Positions 41,602 through 52,294 of a stretch of DNA of 64,000 bases are shown here, one piece after another. The position numbers were made by a program, and so were the translations under genes. How positions within the stretch are numbered: the first letter of the stretch is position 1; each line of letters opens with the position of its first letter. Source of the DNA: Symbiodinium sp. CCMP2592 (Eukaryota > Sar > Dinophyceae > Suessiales > Symbiodiniaceae); the NCBI GenBank assembly GCA_905221615.1, contig CAJNDT010001302.1:747579-811578 (forward strand). The letters are read 5' to 3'. The notes beneath the pieces were generated by a model. The model was not told the DNA's origin and made no database searches. It saw only the letters and a list, made by a program, of their open reading frames with translations.

Positions 41602-41656
41602 CATGTGGGAGTGTCCGAAAAGGAGGGGTACCTTATTCCGGGGTCCTTGCAATATA
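41602..41656. mobile_element. Foldback family C, left half only
   Basis: ACATGTGGGAGTGTCCGAAA then GGTACCTTATTCCGGGGTCC; no right arm. Confidence 0.65.
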
Positions 41657-42029
41657 GGCATTTGAGATGCATTTAGTGTGCAAGACGGATTGTGAGATGC
41701 ATTTAGTGTACAAGAGGGGGTGGTCAGTAGGAGTCGTTGCATTCGACGTGCTAGGTTCACACCGTGAGCCATAACATCATGTAGTTAACCTGAAGCCTGC
41801 ACCCGAAAGCCACATATTCGATCGCCCGGATAAGCCTACTTGTATTTCACTTTCACGTCTGCAACACCTTTTTCCTTCTTTCCTACACCCTAAACCCCCA
41901 CAATACAAGTCCGAAGCACCAACTGATCCACACAGCCTCAAGAAGTACATGGTAGCCTGCGTTACTTCATATTACTTCAGTTCTTGAAGGCGGCAACTCA
42001 CAAGGGGTGTCGGCCGCATTTTCTCTCAG

Positions 42030-42056
42030 GAGCTGCCGGGTTGCGGCAGGCAAAAG
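42030..42056 (+). CDS. Microexon
   Basis: tctctcag| acceptor, ELPGCGRQK, donor AAG|gtctga. Good sites, very short. Confidence 0.45.
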
Positions 42057-42496
42057 GTCTGAAATTGAATCGTTCGTATTATGATCAGCAGTATGTTTAA
42101 CAAGGGTACGGGTGTTAAGTGTAGGGCTTTATCAGAGTAGGGATTTCGGATATATATGATTTAGATTATACAATTCTATCATAATCTCCGCTTAAGCCCA
42201 GCATTCCATCCGAATTATGGAGGCCTATCATGGAACCTGCTAACTACGGACCCTTGAAAAAGAACACCATTTAGCCCTTGAAGAGCCATTCAAAGACTCA
42301 TTCTGCTTACGAAGGCCCCTTTGGTTTATTTTGACTACCCTAAACCCTAAACTCTGAAACCCTAAGCCCTAAACTCTGAAACCCTAAACTCTGAAACCCT
42401 GAAACCCTAAGACCCTAAAGCCCTAAGCCTTCAAGGCGGAGGGCTTCGGTCCATGTCTGGGAACTCTAAACTCTGAACCCTGGACCCGACACGTCC

Positions 42497-42610
42497 TACT
42501 TGGAGGCCCAGGGGACTTAGTAAGTAGGTTATAAGTAGGGTATATGAATGTACGTATAACGTATAACCCTACATATAACCTACTTACTAAGTCCCCTGGG
42601 CCTCTGAGTA
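42497..42610. mobile_element. Foldback element family G, copy 2
   Basis: Arms CCCAGGGGACTTAGTAAGTA and TACTTACTAAGTCCCCTGGG are perfect over 20 bp. Confidence 0.9.
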
Positions 42611-42701
42611 GAGCCAACACCGTCAACCCTAAAAGAGGGGCGTCACCCACGACCACGTGCGAACGCACGGGGTGCTTTTTTGACCTCCTCAAGTTTTGAA
42701 G

Positions 42702-42744
42702 GCAAGCGCCAGCGCATGACGCAGTTTTTGAAGCCGGCTTTTCC
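42702..42744 (+). CDS. Internal exon, joins in phase to 43184
   Basis: ttgaag| acceptor, 2-nt lead, KRQRMTQFLKPAF, donor |gtttga. Confidence 0.6.
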
Positions 42745-43183
42745 GTTTGAGGTTTCCAATTTAGGGTTGACGCTATAGTTGTTAGGGCTTAAAGTTAAGT
42801 GTACCCCTCGCGGGGCCTACTGCGTAGCGTTTAGTCCAGGATTCAAGTGACGTGCGGTTTGGGATTTAGATGCCCGGTACAACGTTCCTTATATTAAGCT
42901 AAATGTAGCACATGAATTATGGTAATACTCATTTCCGTAGCAATCGGATTTTCTGAGACAGTAAACAGCAAGCAGGCAGAGTCCTTGTGGCTCAACTTCA
43001 AGCTCTGCGTCAAAGAAGAACTCGCGCCGGCCGAAACTTTAATTCGCAGCCCATCGTGGCTCTTGCATGGTCCCTCAGTCAGCCCAAAACCCTGAACCCC
43101 AGATCCTAAAGCCTAAACCCTAAACCCTATAAGCCCCAGGCCCAAACCCGAAAATCTGTAGAATCTCGTAGATGCGTCTCCAG

Positions 43184-43211
43184 GACGACGGAAAAAGAGC
43201 GCTTGGACTTG
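43184..43211 (+). CDS. Microexon TTEKERLDL
   Basis: tctccag| acceptor, 1-nt lead, donor |gtatgg. It completes the codon left by exon 42744 (Pro) and ends in phase 0 for exon 43546. Confidence 0.6.
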
Positions 43212-43545
43212 GTATGGAGCTTTCGTATCGTTGCCTTTTCAGCATCACCCTTCACTCACCTCCAGTAGGATCCATAGACCTCTTGATTGGGGAACGTGTC
43301 TACACTGATAGGCATGTTCGCCTTTCTGGTGGCTGGGTTGCTCTCTAAAGCCATGAAATGCCGGAGCAGAGGGGGTTGAAGGGTCCGATTTTTCTGGGCT
43401 CATACATCAGACTCGTGAGGAGTTTTGGGCCCGGACCGTTCTAAACCCGAGACCCAGACCCCAAATCCACTACCGTAACAGCCTCTTCTTTTGGGGTGAG
43501 GCCTTGGCCCCTTAAGTGAGATTTACAGATTGGGGTCTTTGGCAG

Positions 43546-43599
43546 ACGGGAAAGAACCGTGGAGAGTGCAGCAACGGAAAGAATCGTTTCGGGCATAAG
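43546..43599 (+). CDS. Internal exon, Gly/Lys/Asn-rich
   Basis: tggcag| acceptor, TGKNRGECSNGKNRFGHK, donor AAG|gttctc. In phase with both neighbours. Confidence 0.65.
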
Positions 43600-44072
43600 G
43601 TTCTCTTTCCAAACCCCAAAACCTCAACCCTAGACCCTAAACTCCAAACTCTACCTACATGACTAAACTTCAAGCCCGAGGCTTAAAACCGAGGACAGCA
43701 AATTCCAAACTCCTATACCCACAAGCTAAGCCCGAAACTTAAGCCTAAACTGTAAACACTCTAAACCCTAGGCCCTAAGCCCTAAATCCCCTCTCAAACC
43801 CGAGACTGCTGAAGTCTTTGTGATTTCGAGTCGTGCCCCCTTGAGAGGCATTGGACCCCGCAGCATGAGCTTCTCGGCTTGAAGGCTTCTGAGGTGGGTC
43901 TCGGATCTTAGGTTTAGGGTTTTGGAGGCTTGAGGTTGGGGGTAATAGGCATTCGGGAGTTCGAGGTGTGTGGGAGGGGTCCAGGGCTTGAGGGGTCGGC
44001 TCTCCTTGTTCGTCGTTCGGCGGGTTTGGGGTCTAGAGTTGCAAAGTGCTGTTTTCCATGCTTTCGGCCGAG

Positions 44073-44179
44073 GGCTATGGAGCCGAGCTCATCTTCAAGA
44101 GGACGCTTTCGCAAGTTACCAGCACGACTATCGATATGCTGATCTACAACCCATGGCACCGGACTTGGGCTGTTAAAAG
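44073..44179 (+). CDS. 35-codon internal exon, unidentified protein
   Basis: ggccgag| acceptor, GYGAELIFKRTLSQVTSTTI, then DMLIYNPWHRTWAVK, donor AG|gtatcc. Continuation of 43546-43599. The 42.7-44.2 kb exons form one consistent four-exon chain. No family recognised. Confidence 0.75.
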
Positions 44180-44512
44180 GTATCCGCGACCCCGTGGATG
44201 GCTTATCAGTGACCATGCAGCTTCAAGTACTTGAACTCTTCGTGTTGCCGCCACGGCCCGATGTGTAGGATCCCAATACCGCAGCTCTCATGCAACCCTA
44301 AACCTTCAGATAATCCAAGGTCACCCTGAAGCCGAGGAAAGACTGAAGCCCTTGCAGAAGCCTAAAAGCCCTTCAAAGCAGTAAAACCCTAAACCATCAA
44401 CTCTGAATCCGAAGCCTGACCGCAAAATCCTAACCCTACGCCCTGAAAAAAACAAAAGGCCTAAACTCCAATAGAGTTTCTATACAAGCCCAGACGCGCT
44501 AAAGCTGAGGAG

Positions 44513-44574
44513 AGGCGCACAAGGACTCCATTCCCGAGGCTTGGACCTTCGTCGAGGCCCTTCTTTCGGGCAGG
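44513..44574 (+). CDS. Internal exon, unidentified protein
   Basis: AHKDSIPEAWTFVEALLSGR after a gag| acceptor. The donor is a GC at 44570 or 44575. TTTAGGG tract follows at 44600. Confidence 0.6.
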
Positions 44575-44723
44575 GCTTCGGGATTCGGTTTTTCTGTGTT
44601 TAGGGTTTAGGGTTCAGGGTCTAGGGTTTAGGGTGTAGGGTTTAGGGGTTCCGCAAAGGGGCTCCTTTCAGGGCCTGGCGCGGCCATTGCTGCCCTACCG
44701 ATTTCGCTGTGCCTTTTTTTCAG

Positions 44724-44850
44724 CCTTGATATTCTAGGAAGCTCCGACTTTGTGCGTCAGACACTGGAAGTTGCATTCATGAGGCCATCACAAAGAGAAC
44801 TGATACGAATACTCTACCGAGGCCGGGTCGACTTTAATCTCGCCGTCAGG
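44724..44850 (+). CDS. 42-codon internal exon, unidentified protein
   Basis: ttttttcag| acceptor, 1-nt lead, LDILGSSDFVRQTLEVAFMR, then ELIRILYRGRVDFNLAVR, donor AGG|gtccga. The frame continues to a TAG at 44875-44877, which is the alternative end. Confidence 0.65.
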
Positions 44851-44906
44851 GTCCGAAACTCGCAGTGTGGACGCTAGGTATGATGTCTTGCTTTGTTTTC
44901 CACAAG

Positions 44907-45002
44907 GGGTCGACCGTGCCACAGTGCGGGAGTTGCAACGCATCTCCTATTGAAGGATATAGTGCTTATTTTCTTATCAAACATTTGTCACCTAGACAAT
45001 AG
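44907..45002 (+). CDS. Exon with CxxC motif and possible stop
   Basis: cacaag| acceptor, GSTVPQCGSCNASPIEGYSA, then FLIKHLSPRQ and TAG. Fits phase 0 after 44850, but the intron would be only 56 nt. Confidence 0.5.
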   Translation, partial: GSTVPQCGSCNASPIEGYSAYFLIKHLSPRQ

Positions 45003-45041
45003 ACGCGAAAACAATTGCTGCACTGAGCCTACGTCGTCTAG

Positions 45042-45080
45042 GTGGCGTCCGCGTCGTCTGCCAAGACTTGGGAACAACAG
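45042..45080 (+). CDS. Microexon with GTACGT donor
   Basis: gtctag| acceptor, VASASSAKTWEQQ, donor |gtacgtg. Confidence 0.5.
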
Positions 45081-45939
45081 GTACGTGAACTTGCCTGTCG
45101 GCAGCCCGTGCTCCCAGACAGCAAGCACATGAAAACACATGACTGCAAAACAAGCAGCATTGACTCAGATAAGCAACATCCATCCCCCCACCCGCCCAAC
45201 GAGTAGCAAATTGAAGCTGAGAATGTAACTTGGGCAGCGGCATAAAGTCTTATTTGGGTAGGTCAACTGTGGCCGCATCTAGTTTAAGGGCGAATCTATA
45301 GGATTCCATAAAAGGGTTTCTTTTGAGGATACTATAGGGTTCTCTAAGAGGGTTCCCTCTAAGGGGAATCTGTAAGGGTTCTGCAATGGTTGCCTTGAGG
45401 GATACTCACGGATACGATACGGGGATCTTATAGCTTGCAGACTGTTTCTTTTTCAAGGGTTCCGTTTAAGGTTCCCCTTTAGGGGCCTATAGGGGTTTAG
45501 TACTACAGGGTATTTCGGAGGTTAGATTGGATTGGCCGTGATTTGTTTGGGTATCTTGAACCCGACATCCCAATTCTGACCACGGACCTTGAGCCCTGAA
45601 CCGTACCCCTATACCTCTCTACCAGTTGTTTTCAATTTCGAGCTTGGGTTTACAACCTCAGTCACAGTCGGCTGAGGTGAAACACAAGACAAGTCTCAGA
45701 TGGCTTTTGATAGGGCCGGTGATGCTGCCAGAGGTTGCTAGACCAAGATGTGCCGAATGCAATCGCTTATTAAGGCCAGTGTCCCCACTCGACCCCCAGC
45801 CCTGTACTTGTCTTGGGGGCTTTTAGGCGTTTAGGCTTTATCCGCACACCCCAAATCCGAGGCTCTGAAATTTCAATCCCAGAACCTTCCTACCACCAAG
45901 TTGTTTCGTTCCTAAACCCTAAACCCTAAGCCCGAAAAG
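45081..45939. other. Intron-like stretch
   Basis: AGGGTTCC/GGAACCC hairpins (45290-45490) and CCCTAAA tract (45910-45935). A 66-codon ORF at 45626 is unassigned. Confidence 0.4.
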
Positions 45940-45972
45940 AAGGAGTTGCAAGAGCTCCTGGTGCAAGACGAG
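45940..45972 (+). CDS. Microexon KELQELLVQDE
   Basis: gaaaag| acceptor after CCCTAAA, donor GAG|gtggct. The frame stays open further, so the end is uncertain. Confidence 0.5.
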
Positions 45973-46053
45973 GTGGCTTGGCTTGTTTGTTCTCGCAGTT
46001 GCGGGGTGTCATCGGTGCAAGCTGCCTTTTGGGCTACACTACCTGCTGGCGCG

Positions 46054-46073
46054 TTTTTTTTTTTTTTTTTTTT
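46054..46073. repeat. Poly-T run
   Basis: About 20 T. Confidence 0.95.
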
Positions 46074-46619
46074 TGCGATGGGCTGTTTGAGTGGTGAGCT
46101 TTGTTTGATACCTAATGTGAATAGTTATTATGATCACTACATTATTAATATTCTGTAATACACTTACTCCTTAGGGTTCCTTTTTTATTGTACAGTATAC
46201 TCTGCCCGAAAAGCTTTTTCCAATCATCATCGGCCCCTGTGTTCCTGACCCTGACAAAGCCGGGCCTCAACACGCGAAACAGCTGTTTGCCCGAATTGTT
46301 TAGGGTTTCATGTTTTGGGTTTAGGGTTTCGGGTTCCGGTTTTCGGGTTCGGGGTTCAGGGTTTCGTGCGGATGTAGGGTCCTCAGTTGAGCCTGCTTGC
46401 TGTGATCGAATGTGCTGTCTCTTACGATGTTGATTCCCATAAGCTGATGCCTAATGCCGTTTATGGAACTAGTGCTATGATGATGACGATGTTCATGCTG
46501 ATAATGATTGACCTTATAGTAGTTGTTTCTATTGCTTAGCCATGCTCCTGTAGCAGCACTGCTCGTCTTTCGTCGCTTTCGTCGACCCCTTATAAGTGAG
46601 GCAGACGAGCCTTGCCCAG

Positions 46620-46707
46620 GACTTCTGGTTGCCAAACGTTCCCCAAACTGGGATGCCGCCCGGCCCTCTCTGCCAGTCCTTCCGGGAAGCCAACATCGCC
46701 TTCTGCA
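46620..46707 (+). CDS. Internal exon with GTGAGC donor
   Basis: tgcccag| acceptor, DFWLPNVPQTGMPPGPLCQS then FREANIAFC, donor |gtgagc. Clear coding character; family unknown. Minus ORF over it is a shadow. Confidence 0.7.
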
Positions 46708-47292
46708 GTGAGCCTGCCATTGCCTGCGTGTCGCGTCTTGGACAGCACTAATGGCAAGATTTCAGCCTTGTCCCTGAACGCCTAAACTCCAAACCTGAGA
46801 CTTCTAGAGCCCTAACACCCAAAGCCTGAATTCCTAAAGCCTGCAAGAGACCTCCAAAATCCGAATCATTAGGAACATTTAGGCAGGAATCAAATCAAAG
46901 ATCCTGTAGTTGAGGTTACAACACCCCGGCCCTCCTTGTGGGATCCACATTAGCCAAAACACTGAGTCTACACGCCACATTCCAAGCCCTAAGCGCCAAA
47001 GTCCATGGACGAACTTCCCTTTGCGGGCGAAATTTCTCAACTCCTGGCTCGGACAAGAATAGACATAAAACGACTTCGGATTTAGGGCTTAGGGGGTGGA
47101 TTCGGGGGCCTTCTATATAGAAGATACTAGCAAGGGAACCCTCGTCCCTTACATACGTGTCGCTGAACCCTAATCGTCCCAATCGCCAGACCCTACACCC
47201 CGAATCCCCAAACCTTCAGCCCTAAAAATCTTAATACCTGAAGCCCCCAAACCCCCGACTCCTAAATACAGCAAAGCTCTAAACCCTGCCAG

Positions 47293-47343
47293 CCTGAATC
47301 TGCGCCTGTTCCAGCGGGGCCAGCAATTGTGGGAGTTGGAGAA
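47293..47343 (+). CDS. Internal exon, unidentified protein
   Basis: tgccag| acceptor, 1-nt lead, LNLRLFQRGQQLWELE, donor |gcaccc. Extremely high third-position GC. Only 23 nt, two CCCTAAA units with flanks, separate it from the next coding-like stretch. Confidence 0.55.
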
Positions 47344-47366
47344 GCACCCTAAACCCTAAACCGGAG

Positions 47367-47408
47367 CTGCGGGTTCTGTGCATCTTACCGGACCTCTGAA
47401 CTCGGAAG
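47367..47408 (+). CDS. Coding-like stretch with CxxC
   Basis: ccggag| acceptor, 1-nt lead, CGFCASYRTSELG, donor AG|gcacgg. In phase with 47343, but a 23-nt intron would be exceptional; one of the two calls may be wrong. Confidence 0.4.
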
Positions 47409-47654
47409 GCACGGAGAAATCCTTTGCGAAGGCCTTGCAAAACCCTGAGACCCTTGTTGTATAATCCTGATACACCGTCATAGCACCATTTATGTGCCCA
47501 ATTTACTATATTTTATACAAGCTCACAAAAACCCCAAATCCTCAACACAAGCCCACAAAAGCCCCTTGAAGCCTCAATTTAACGGAAAGCCCCGAGCTTC
47601 CCCAGGATGCATCGCGCCGGCAAACCCATCGTAGGCTTTCAGCCTCCTGAGGGC

Positions 47655-47760
47655 TACAGCAGAAGCCAGAAAGTTGGAATATGATTATCCTAAACCCTTT
47701 ATGGTAAATTACAAGGTATCCTACCCTGAAGCCATATTCCAACTTTCTGGAGTTCCCTTT
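47655..47760. mobile_element. Foldback element family F, copy 2
   Basis: AGAAGCCAGAAAGTTGGAAT and ATTCCAACTTTCTGGAGTTC. Nearly the reverse complement of 60078-60183. Confidence 0.85.
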
Positions 47761-48086
47761 AGGTTTCAGGGGTTGAGGGTTCAAGGTTTGGGCTGGGGGG
47801 TTTTAAGGGTTTGCAGTTGGGGCGTAAGGGTTTACGGCTCATGGTGGGTGTGAGGGTTTAGGGTTGAGGGTTCAAGAGATGGGAGTTTGGGCTTCACTGG
47901 TGCAGGGCTTATTCTGGATCTGCTTCTTGCTTTTTTTGGAGGTCTTTGAAGCTCCAGGTACGGTCTTGGGACGCGGGGTCTTGGATTCTGGACTTCTGGC
48001 TTTTTGTGTGGGTTTGGCTTCGCTTGCCTTAGGCCTGCGGATTTTGCGGCTTCGTTCTTTTGGCCGACTGCTGTGACGTTCTAGAG

Positions 48087-48263
48087 CTAGGTTGGTTGAG
48101 GAAGGAACGGGTCTACGTGGTCCAAGTGCTCAAAAAGTGTGTTCGACCTCCTATGTTGTACCTGCTGGGCTATTGCTCTCATCCTGGGAGACAGGACCCT
48201 CAGCGCATAAAGCCGTCTAGGAGCCCCTATAAGAACACGTGCAGAACCTACTTGTCTGAATAA
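48087..48263 (+). CDS. Reading frame with stop, unidentified protein
   Basis: tctagag| acceptor, LGWLRKERVYVVQVLKKCVR, then LYLLGYCSHPGRQDP, stop TAA at 48261-48263. Protein-like, but downstream context is unclear. Could be a terminal exon. Confidence 0.45.
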   Translation, partial: LGWLRKERVYVVQVLKKCVRPPMLYLLGYCSHPGRQDPQRIKPSRSPYKNTCRTYLSE

Positions 48264-48470
48264 GCCCTAGGTGTACTCAGGAGGGTCTACTGAGAGTCTA
48301 CAGTTCATCAGGGTTTCACGTAGACCCGAAGCTCGAGCTTGCGACGATAGGCCAACACGTGGAAGCCCAAACGGCTGTAAACCCTAAGCCCTAAACCCCT
48401 AAACCCCTAAACCCCTAAAGCCTAAAGCCTAAGCCCGAAGCCCCAAGCCCCAAACGGACTTGAAGCCAAG

Positions 48471-48549
48471 CTGCCCCGTGAGAGGCTACTTTGGCGTCCA
48501 CGTGGCCTTCCTGGTGCCGCAGGACTGGATCTTGGTGCTTTACACCATG
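48471..48549 (+). CDS. Internal exon, hydrophobic
   Basis: gccaag| acceptor, 1-nt lead, CPVRGYFGVHVAFLVPQDWI then LVLYTM, donor |gcgcta. CCCTAAA tract upstream. Could be part of a membrane or beta-sandwich segment. Confidence 0.6.
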
Positions 48550-48988
48550 GCGCTAAACCTAAACCCTGAATTTAACGCTTTTGATTTCTTTGGGGTTTTC
48601 CATCGGCGAACTGAAGCCCTCGACCCCACACCCTAACCAAATGAGGATGGGCGGAGAGCAAAAAGGAGCTCAAACAAGAAAAAGGACCCAAACCCACAAT
48701 CCTGGGCCTTGTTTTGTAGGCACCCTGATCTCTCCACGCCGCCCTCATGAGCTGCAACCTGAACACTGGAAGGTCGAAATTCAGAGAGCCCAGTATCCCA
48801 TGTTTCAAGAAAGGAGTAACTGCGTTTGTATAGGCTTTAGACAGGTCGGCACAGAGGTGATTTGTGGCAAGAACAAGTCAGTGGAAAGAGGTGCTGTCTC
48901 GAGCTCGAGGGTAAGTACTCAGGTACTTTTGTGAGATCCCTTATCCGCTGGACCCTAAACAGCTCGAAAAGCACGCTTGTGAACGCAG

Positions 48989-49090
48989 GCTTCGAACCAG
49001 AGGAAGCTTTACGAAATCTTCCGGGACGAGCTTGCGCAGGACCCGAGAAGGACGAATATGATTTCAGTTGATGAACTGAACAAAAAGCAT
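48989..49090 (+). CDS. 34-codon internal exon
   Basis: aacgcag| acceptor, ASNQRKLYEIFRDELAQDPR, then NMISVDELNKKH, donor |gtgaga. Phase 0 to 0. Helical and charged; ISVDEL is reminiscent of regulatory helices but no family is claimed. A GTAAGT donor at 48911 marks a likely preceding exon of uncertain frame. Confidence 0.7.
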
Positions 49091-50160
49091 GTGAGATCAT
49101 GTGAGATTGTAGAGAACTGTATGAAACCCTATGACACCCAACGAAGCCCTTCTAAATCAACCTGCCAAGACCGTTCAAAGATGACTGCAGCATTACACAA
49201 CACCAGAATTGGCCAATCAATCAGCGTTCGCTAAAATACTAAAGCAGCCCTTGACGGGCTCCGTTCAGGGATCCTTTGAGGGTTGTATAGGGGTTGAGTG
49301 GTTTCGGTCTTTTGGGGGTTTAGGGATTTACGGGTTTGGGTGATCCCACAACCGCCCGGAGTCGTCCTTGCAACGCATGGCAAGCTGCGGCACGAAGCTC
49401 TTCCACATACCCATGGCCCAAGACCCAACCCTAAACCATAATTAGCCCTCAAACCTAAACCCCAAAACCCTACACCCTCAGACCTAAGCCCTAAACCCCT
49501 GAACCCTAAACCCTCAAACCTAAACCCTTCGGGGCGTAGAGTTCTTTCTGAATGGTGGGGTGCGAGCGAGCTGCAGAGCACAAAGCCAGGAAGCCGATGC
49601 CCTCATGAAGAGGTTTACGCAAGACTTGATATTGCAATATATATATATATATATACACAGTCCAGAACTCTCTCTCTCTATATGTATGTCTGTATGTGTA
49701 TATGTATGTAACTACCTTTTGTATTTCCATGACATTATCTAAAGCCTTAAGCCTGGCCACCCAAAATCCTACAGAAAACAACATAATACGAGCCTGCGTT
49801 TTCAGGGTTAAAGGGCAAGAGGTATTGATATATATTATCTTTTTCGGGTTTGCTGGGAGATGCACTGGCTTCGAGTTTACCTTATTCATAGCCTTTGCGA
49901 TCATGTTTCATGTTGAATACAGCAGCAAGGAATGAACACAATGTCTACATATAGTTATATATACATATATTTATATATTATATATACAATTCACGAAGAT
50001 ACTAAATATGTGAGCATTCCAAGGTGCAAGGTGTAGTTGTAGCATCATTAGGAGACCCTGGGTGGGGGGGCAAAAACAATGATAAATAGAATATCTTTTT
50101 CTTTGCCGACCCCACCCCTCGTCTGAGGCTAAGAAAGAGGCGAAGCAAAGCAAGTTCATT
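49091..50160. other. Intergenic or intronic, AT-rich toward the copia remnant
   Basis: A short TTTAGGG segment (49317), a CCCTAAA tract (49424-49530) and TATATA tracts (49635-49720, 49948-49990). The segment 49345-49415 looks coding on the minus strand (SFVPQLAMRCKDDSG), but its flanking repeat orientation is opposite to all exons. Confidence 0.4.
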
Positions 50161-50164
50161 TCCA

Positions 50165-50865
50165 TTGCACAAGCAGAAAGAGAAGCCTGGTGCCATGACG
50201 AAACCAGTCACACGCATCACTTATGACATGAAGGACTTTCTGGATTCCTGTGTTGAGCGGTATTGTGAGCTTGCCAAAGTTGCGCGCAAAACCCTGAAGC
50301 CAGCTGCAACCCCCTTTCACGAACTGCGTGTGGCGTTGCCGACAGCATCTGAAGGGGAGAAGGCAGGGCGGTTGCAACCGATCGCAAGTAAGGTGTTGAT
50401 GAAAATTTTATTTGCCGCTCGCATGGCAGGATGGGATCTCTTGAGGGCAACGCAGTCTTTGGCGTCGAGGGTGACCAAGTGGAGTCCGGGTTGCGATTTA
50501 GGACTCACCGTTTGGTTTGCTATATTAACTCTTCGCTTGACGTCACCATGAGTGGGTTCATGGGTGACCGCAGACTTTGGTTGTTCAGTGATTCCGACTT
50601 CGCGGGTGAGTTTGACTCAAAGTCAACAACTGGGTGTGCGATGTTTCTGGTTGGGCCAAACGCGTACTTCCCACTAAACGCCTTTAGCAGCAAAAAACAG
50701 ACTTCGATCACCATGAGCTCTACTGAGTCCGAAGTCGTAGCGGCAAACCATGGTTTACGTGCCGAAGGAATGCTCGCTGCAGGTCTTGGCCTCAGCGTCC
50801 ACGCGACGCAGGGCCGTCAGTGTTTGTGCGCATGTACGTTTGTATTTGTACTATGGGCACATTAA
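50165..50865 (+). mobile_element. Ty1/copia retrotransposon remnant: end of pol with RNase H
   Basis: Two overlapping + frames form one decayed pol end. The first (50165-50551) has IASKVLMKILFAARMAGWDL and LASRVTKW, the connection after reverse transcriptase. A frameshift near 50505 moves the reading to the second (50431-50865) with HRLVCYI, then LFSDSDFAGEFDSKSTTG, FSSKKQTSITMSSTESEVVA and LRAEG. This is the copia RNase H pattern with D, E and D-type acidic residues and the dinoflagellate-typical LVGPN. No LTRs or upstream pol were seen. The frame break makes it nonfunctional. Confidence 0.85.
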
Positions 50866-51060
50866 CACATATTAGCAAATATTTTCAGTAAAGCAACAAC
50901 GTACAGTATGCAAGCTGTCTATGTGTTGCTACTGTACTCATGTCTCTTTTCGCATTACAGTTGCGCCGCGAGCATAAGATGTTATCGCATGCCTCATGTG
51001 CATGTTGCTGCAGGTTTGCAAAAGTGTATTTTCAGCCATCGTCAGTAGAGATAGTTCGCA

Positions 51061-51411
51061 GAATGGCTCGACGCAGATCGTGGGGCATCGATAGATGCAA
51101 ATGCAAGAAGACAAAAAGCAGCAGCCAGAGTAGTGGTTCCATTGCGACGACGACACAGAAAATCGCTGTCAAAAAGACTGTGAAGGATTTTGTGTCAGAA
51201 TCCCAGCTCCACGGACAAGGACATTGGAAAGAAACAGCTTGAATTGGAACTTGAGAGAATGAAGATAGCACGTCTACGAGCGGAAGCACAGGCGCGGGAA
51301 GAAAAGGAGAAAATCAAGTTACTTAAAGAGCATCGCAAAGGTCATCAATGGCAGTATTGGAGCCATTCGCAGAAGTTTCACTGTTCGCGCGAAAACCATA
51401 AACATCCATAA
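51061..51411 (+). pseudogene. Coiled-coil reading frame broken by a frame change
   Basis: ARRRSWGIDRCKCKKTKSSS continues to KTVKDFVSES in one frame (to 51242). From about 51200 the next frame carries DIGKKQLELELERMKIARLR and a Glu/Lys-rich coiled coil ending at TAA 51411. Either a short intron or a frameshift separates them. It may belong to the same mobile-element block. Confidence 0.45.
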
Positions 51412-51821
51412 ACAGTCGAAGTCTGTAAAGAATGCGAAGAATTGGCATTGGCGCAAGTATCATAACGACATCTTTCCAGACGAAAAATTCTTGTCTGCAC
51501 GGAATGACGGCATGAACTAGGAAATCGCAAGCGCGAGTTTTTCTTCTGTTTGTAGCATTTTCCCGTGCCTGAAAACTCCACATTATGTTGGATTGCTTTA
51601 GTAGAAATCGTCTTGAGGAGGCACTACGAGTATCATCTAAAGTTAACAAGTGCACATGCATACATGCGCGGACACGCACTTTTGCACAAGCATTTACGTT
51701 TGAACATGTTTCAAAACAGCCGCACACGCATGCGCGAATACATATGCGTGTATGCACATGTAAAACATCACATGCCTTGTATATTAAATTATACCGAGCA
51801 AATACAGGTATGTTGTTCCCT

Positions 51822-51915
51822 GTCCCCCTGTCCCCTGTCCCCCTGTCTCCCTGTCCCTCTGTCCCCCTGTCCCCCTGTCCCCCTCCCCCTGTCCCCTGTT
51901 CCCTGTCCCTCGTCC
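51822..51915. repeat. CCCTGTC minisatellite
   Basis: About 14 units of CCCCTGTC / CCCTGTC. Confidence 0.95.
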
Positions 51916-51940
51916 AGCGAGGGGTCTGGGAACACGGGGC

Positions 51941-52100
51941 CGTCCTGAGTCCAGCGCTCGGTGCGGGAATCGAGGGCATGAGATATCGAACCCTAACAGG
52001 AGATGGTTTATGTGCTTGCCTGTGGTGATATCACAGTGGGCGGGCTTAAGAGAACTTCCGGCTTCATCGAGTTCTGTAACAAATGCAAGAATGAAGCCGT
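51941..52100. repeat. 160-bp direct duplication, copy 1
   Basis: Includes CTCGGTGCGGGAATCGAGGG and TTCATCGAGTTCTGT. Copy 2 at 52134-52294. Confidence 0.9.
52000..52098 (+). CDS. Duplicated exon, copy 1
   Basis: cctaacag| acceptor, EMVYVLACGDITVGGLKRTS, then GFIEFCNKCKNEA, possible donor |gtcctc; otherwise a TAG follows within 12 nt. Same frame as copy 2 with mostly conservative changes. Confidence 0.6.
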
Positions 52101-52133
52101 CCTCTGTTTATAGCGGATCTGTGCATCCCGGGT

Positions 52134-52294
52134 CGTCCTCTGTCCACTGCTCGGTGCGGGAATCGAGGGCATGAGATTTCGAATCCTAACAGGAGATGGT
52201 TTATGTGCATGTCTGTGAGGATATCACAGCGGGCGGGCTTAGGAGAACTTCCGCCTTCATCGAGTTCTGTGACACATGCAAGAATGAGGCCTTG
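52134..52294. repeat. 160-bp direct duplication, copy 2
   Basis: Start-to-start spacing from copy 1 is 193 bp; about 85-90 percent identical by eye. Confidence 0.9.

Noticed and set aside
49345..49415. Minus-strand exon-like stretch SFVPQLAMRCKDDSG
   Set aside because: It lies between TTTAGGG on the left and CCCTAAA on the right, i.e. inside an intron by the rule all other exons follow, and splice sites are poor.
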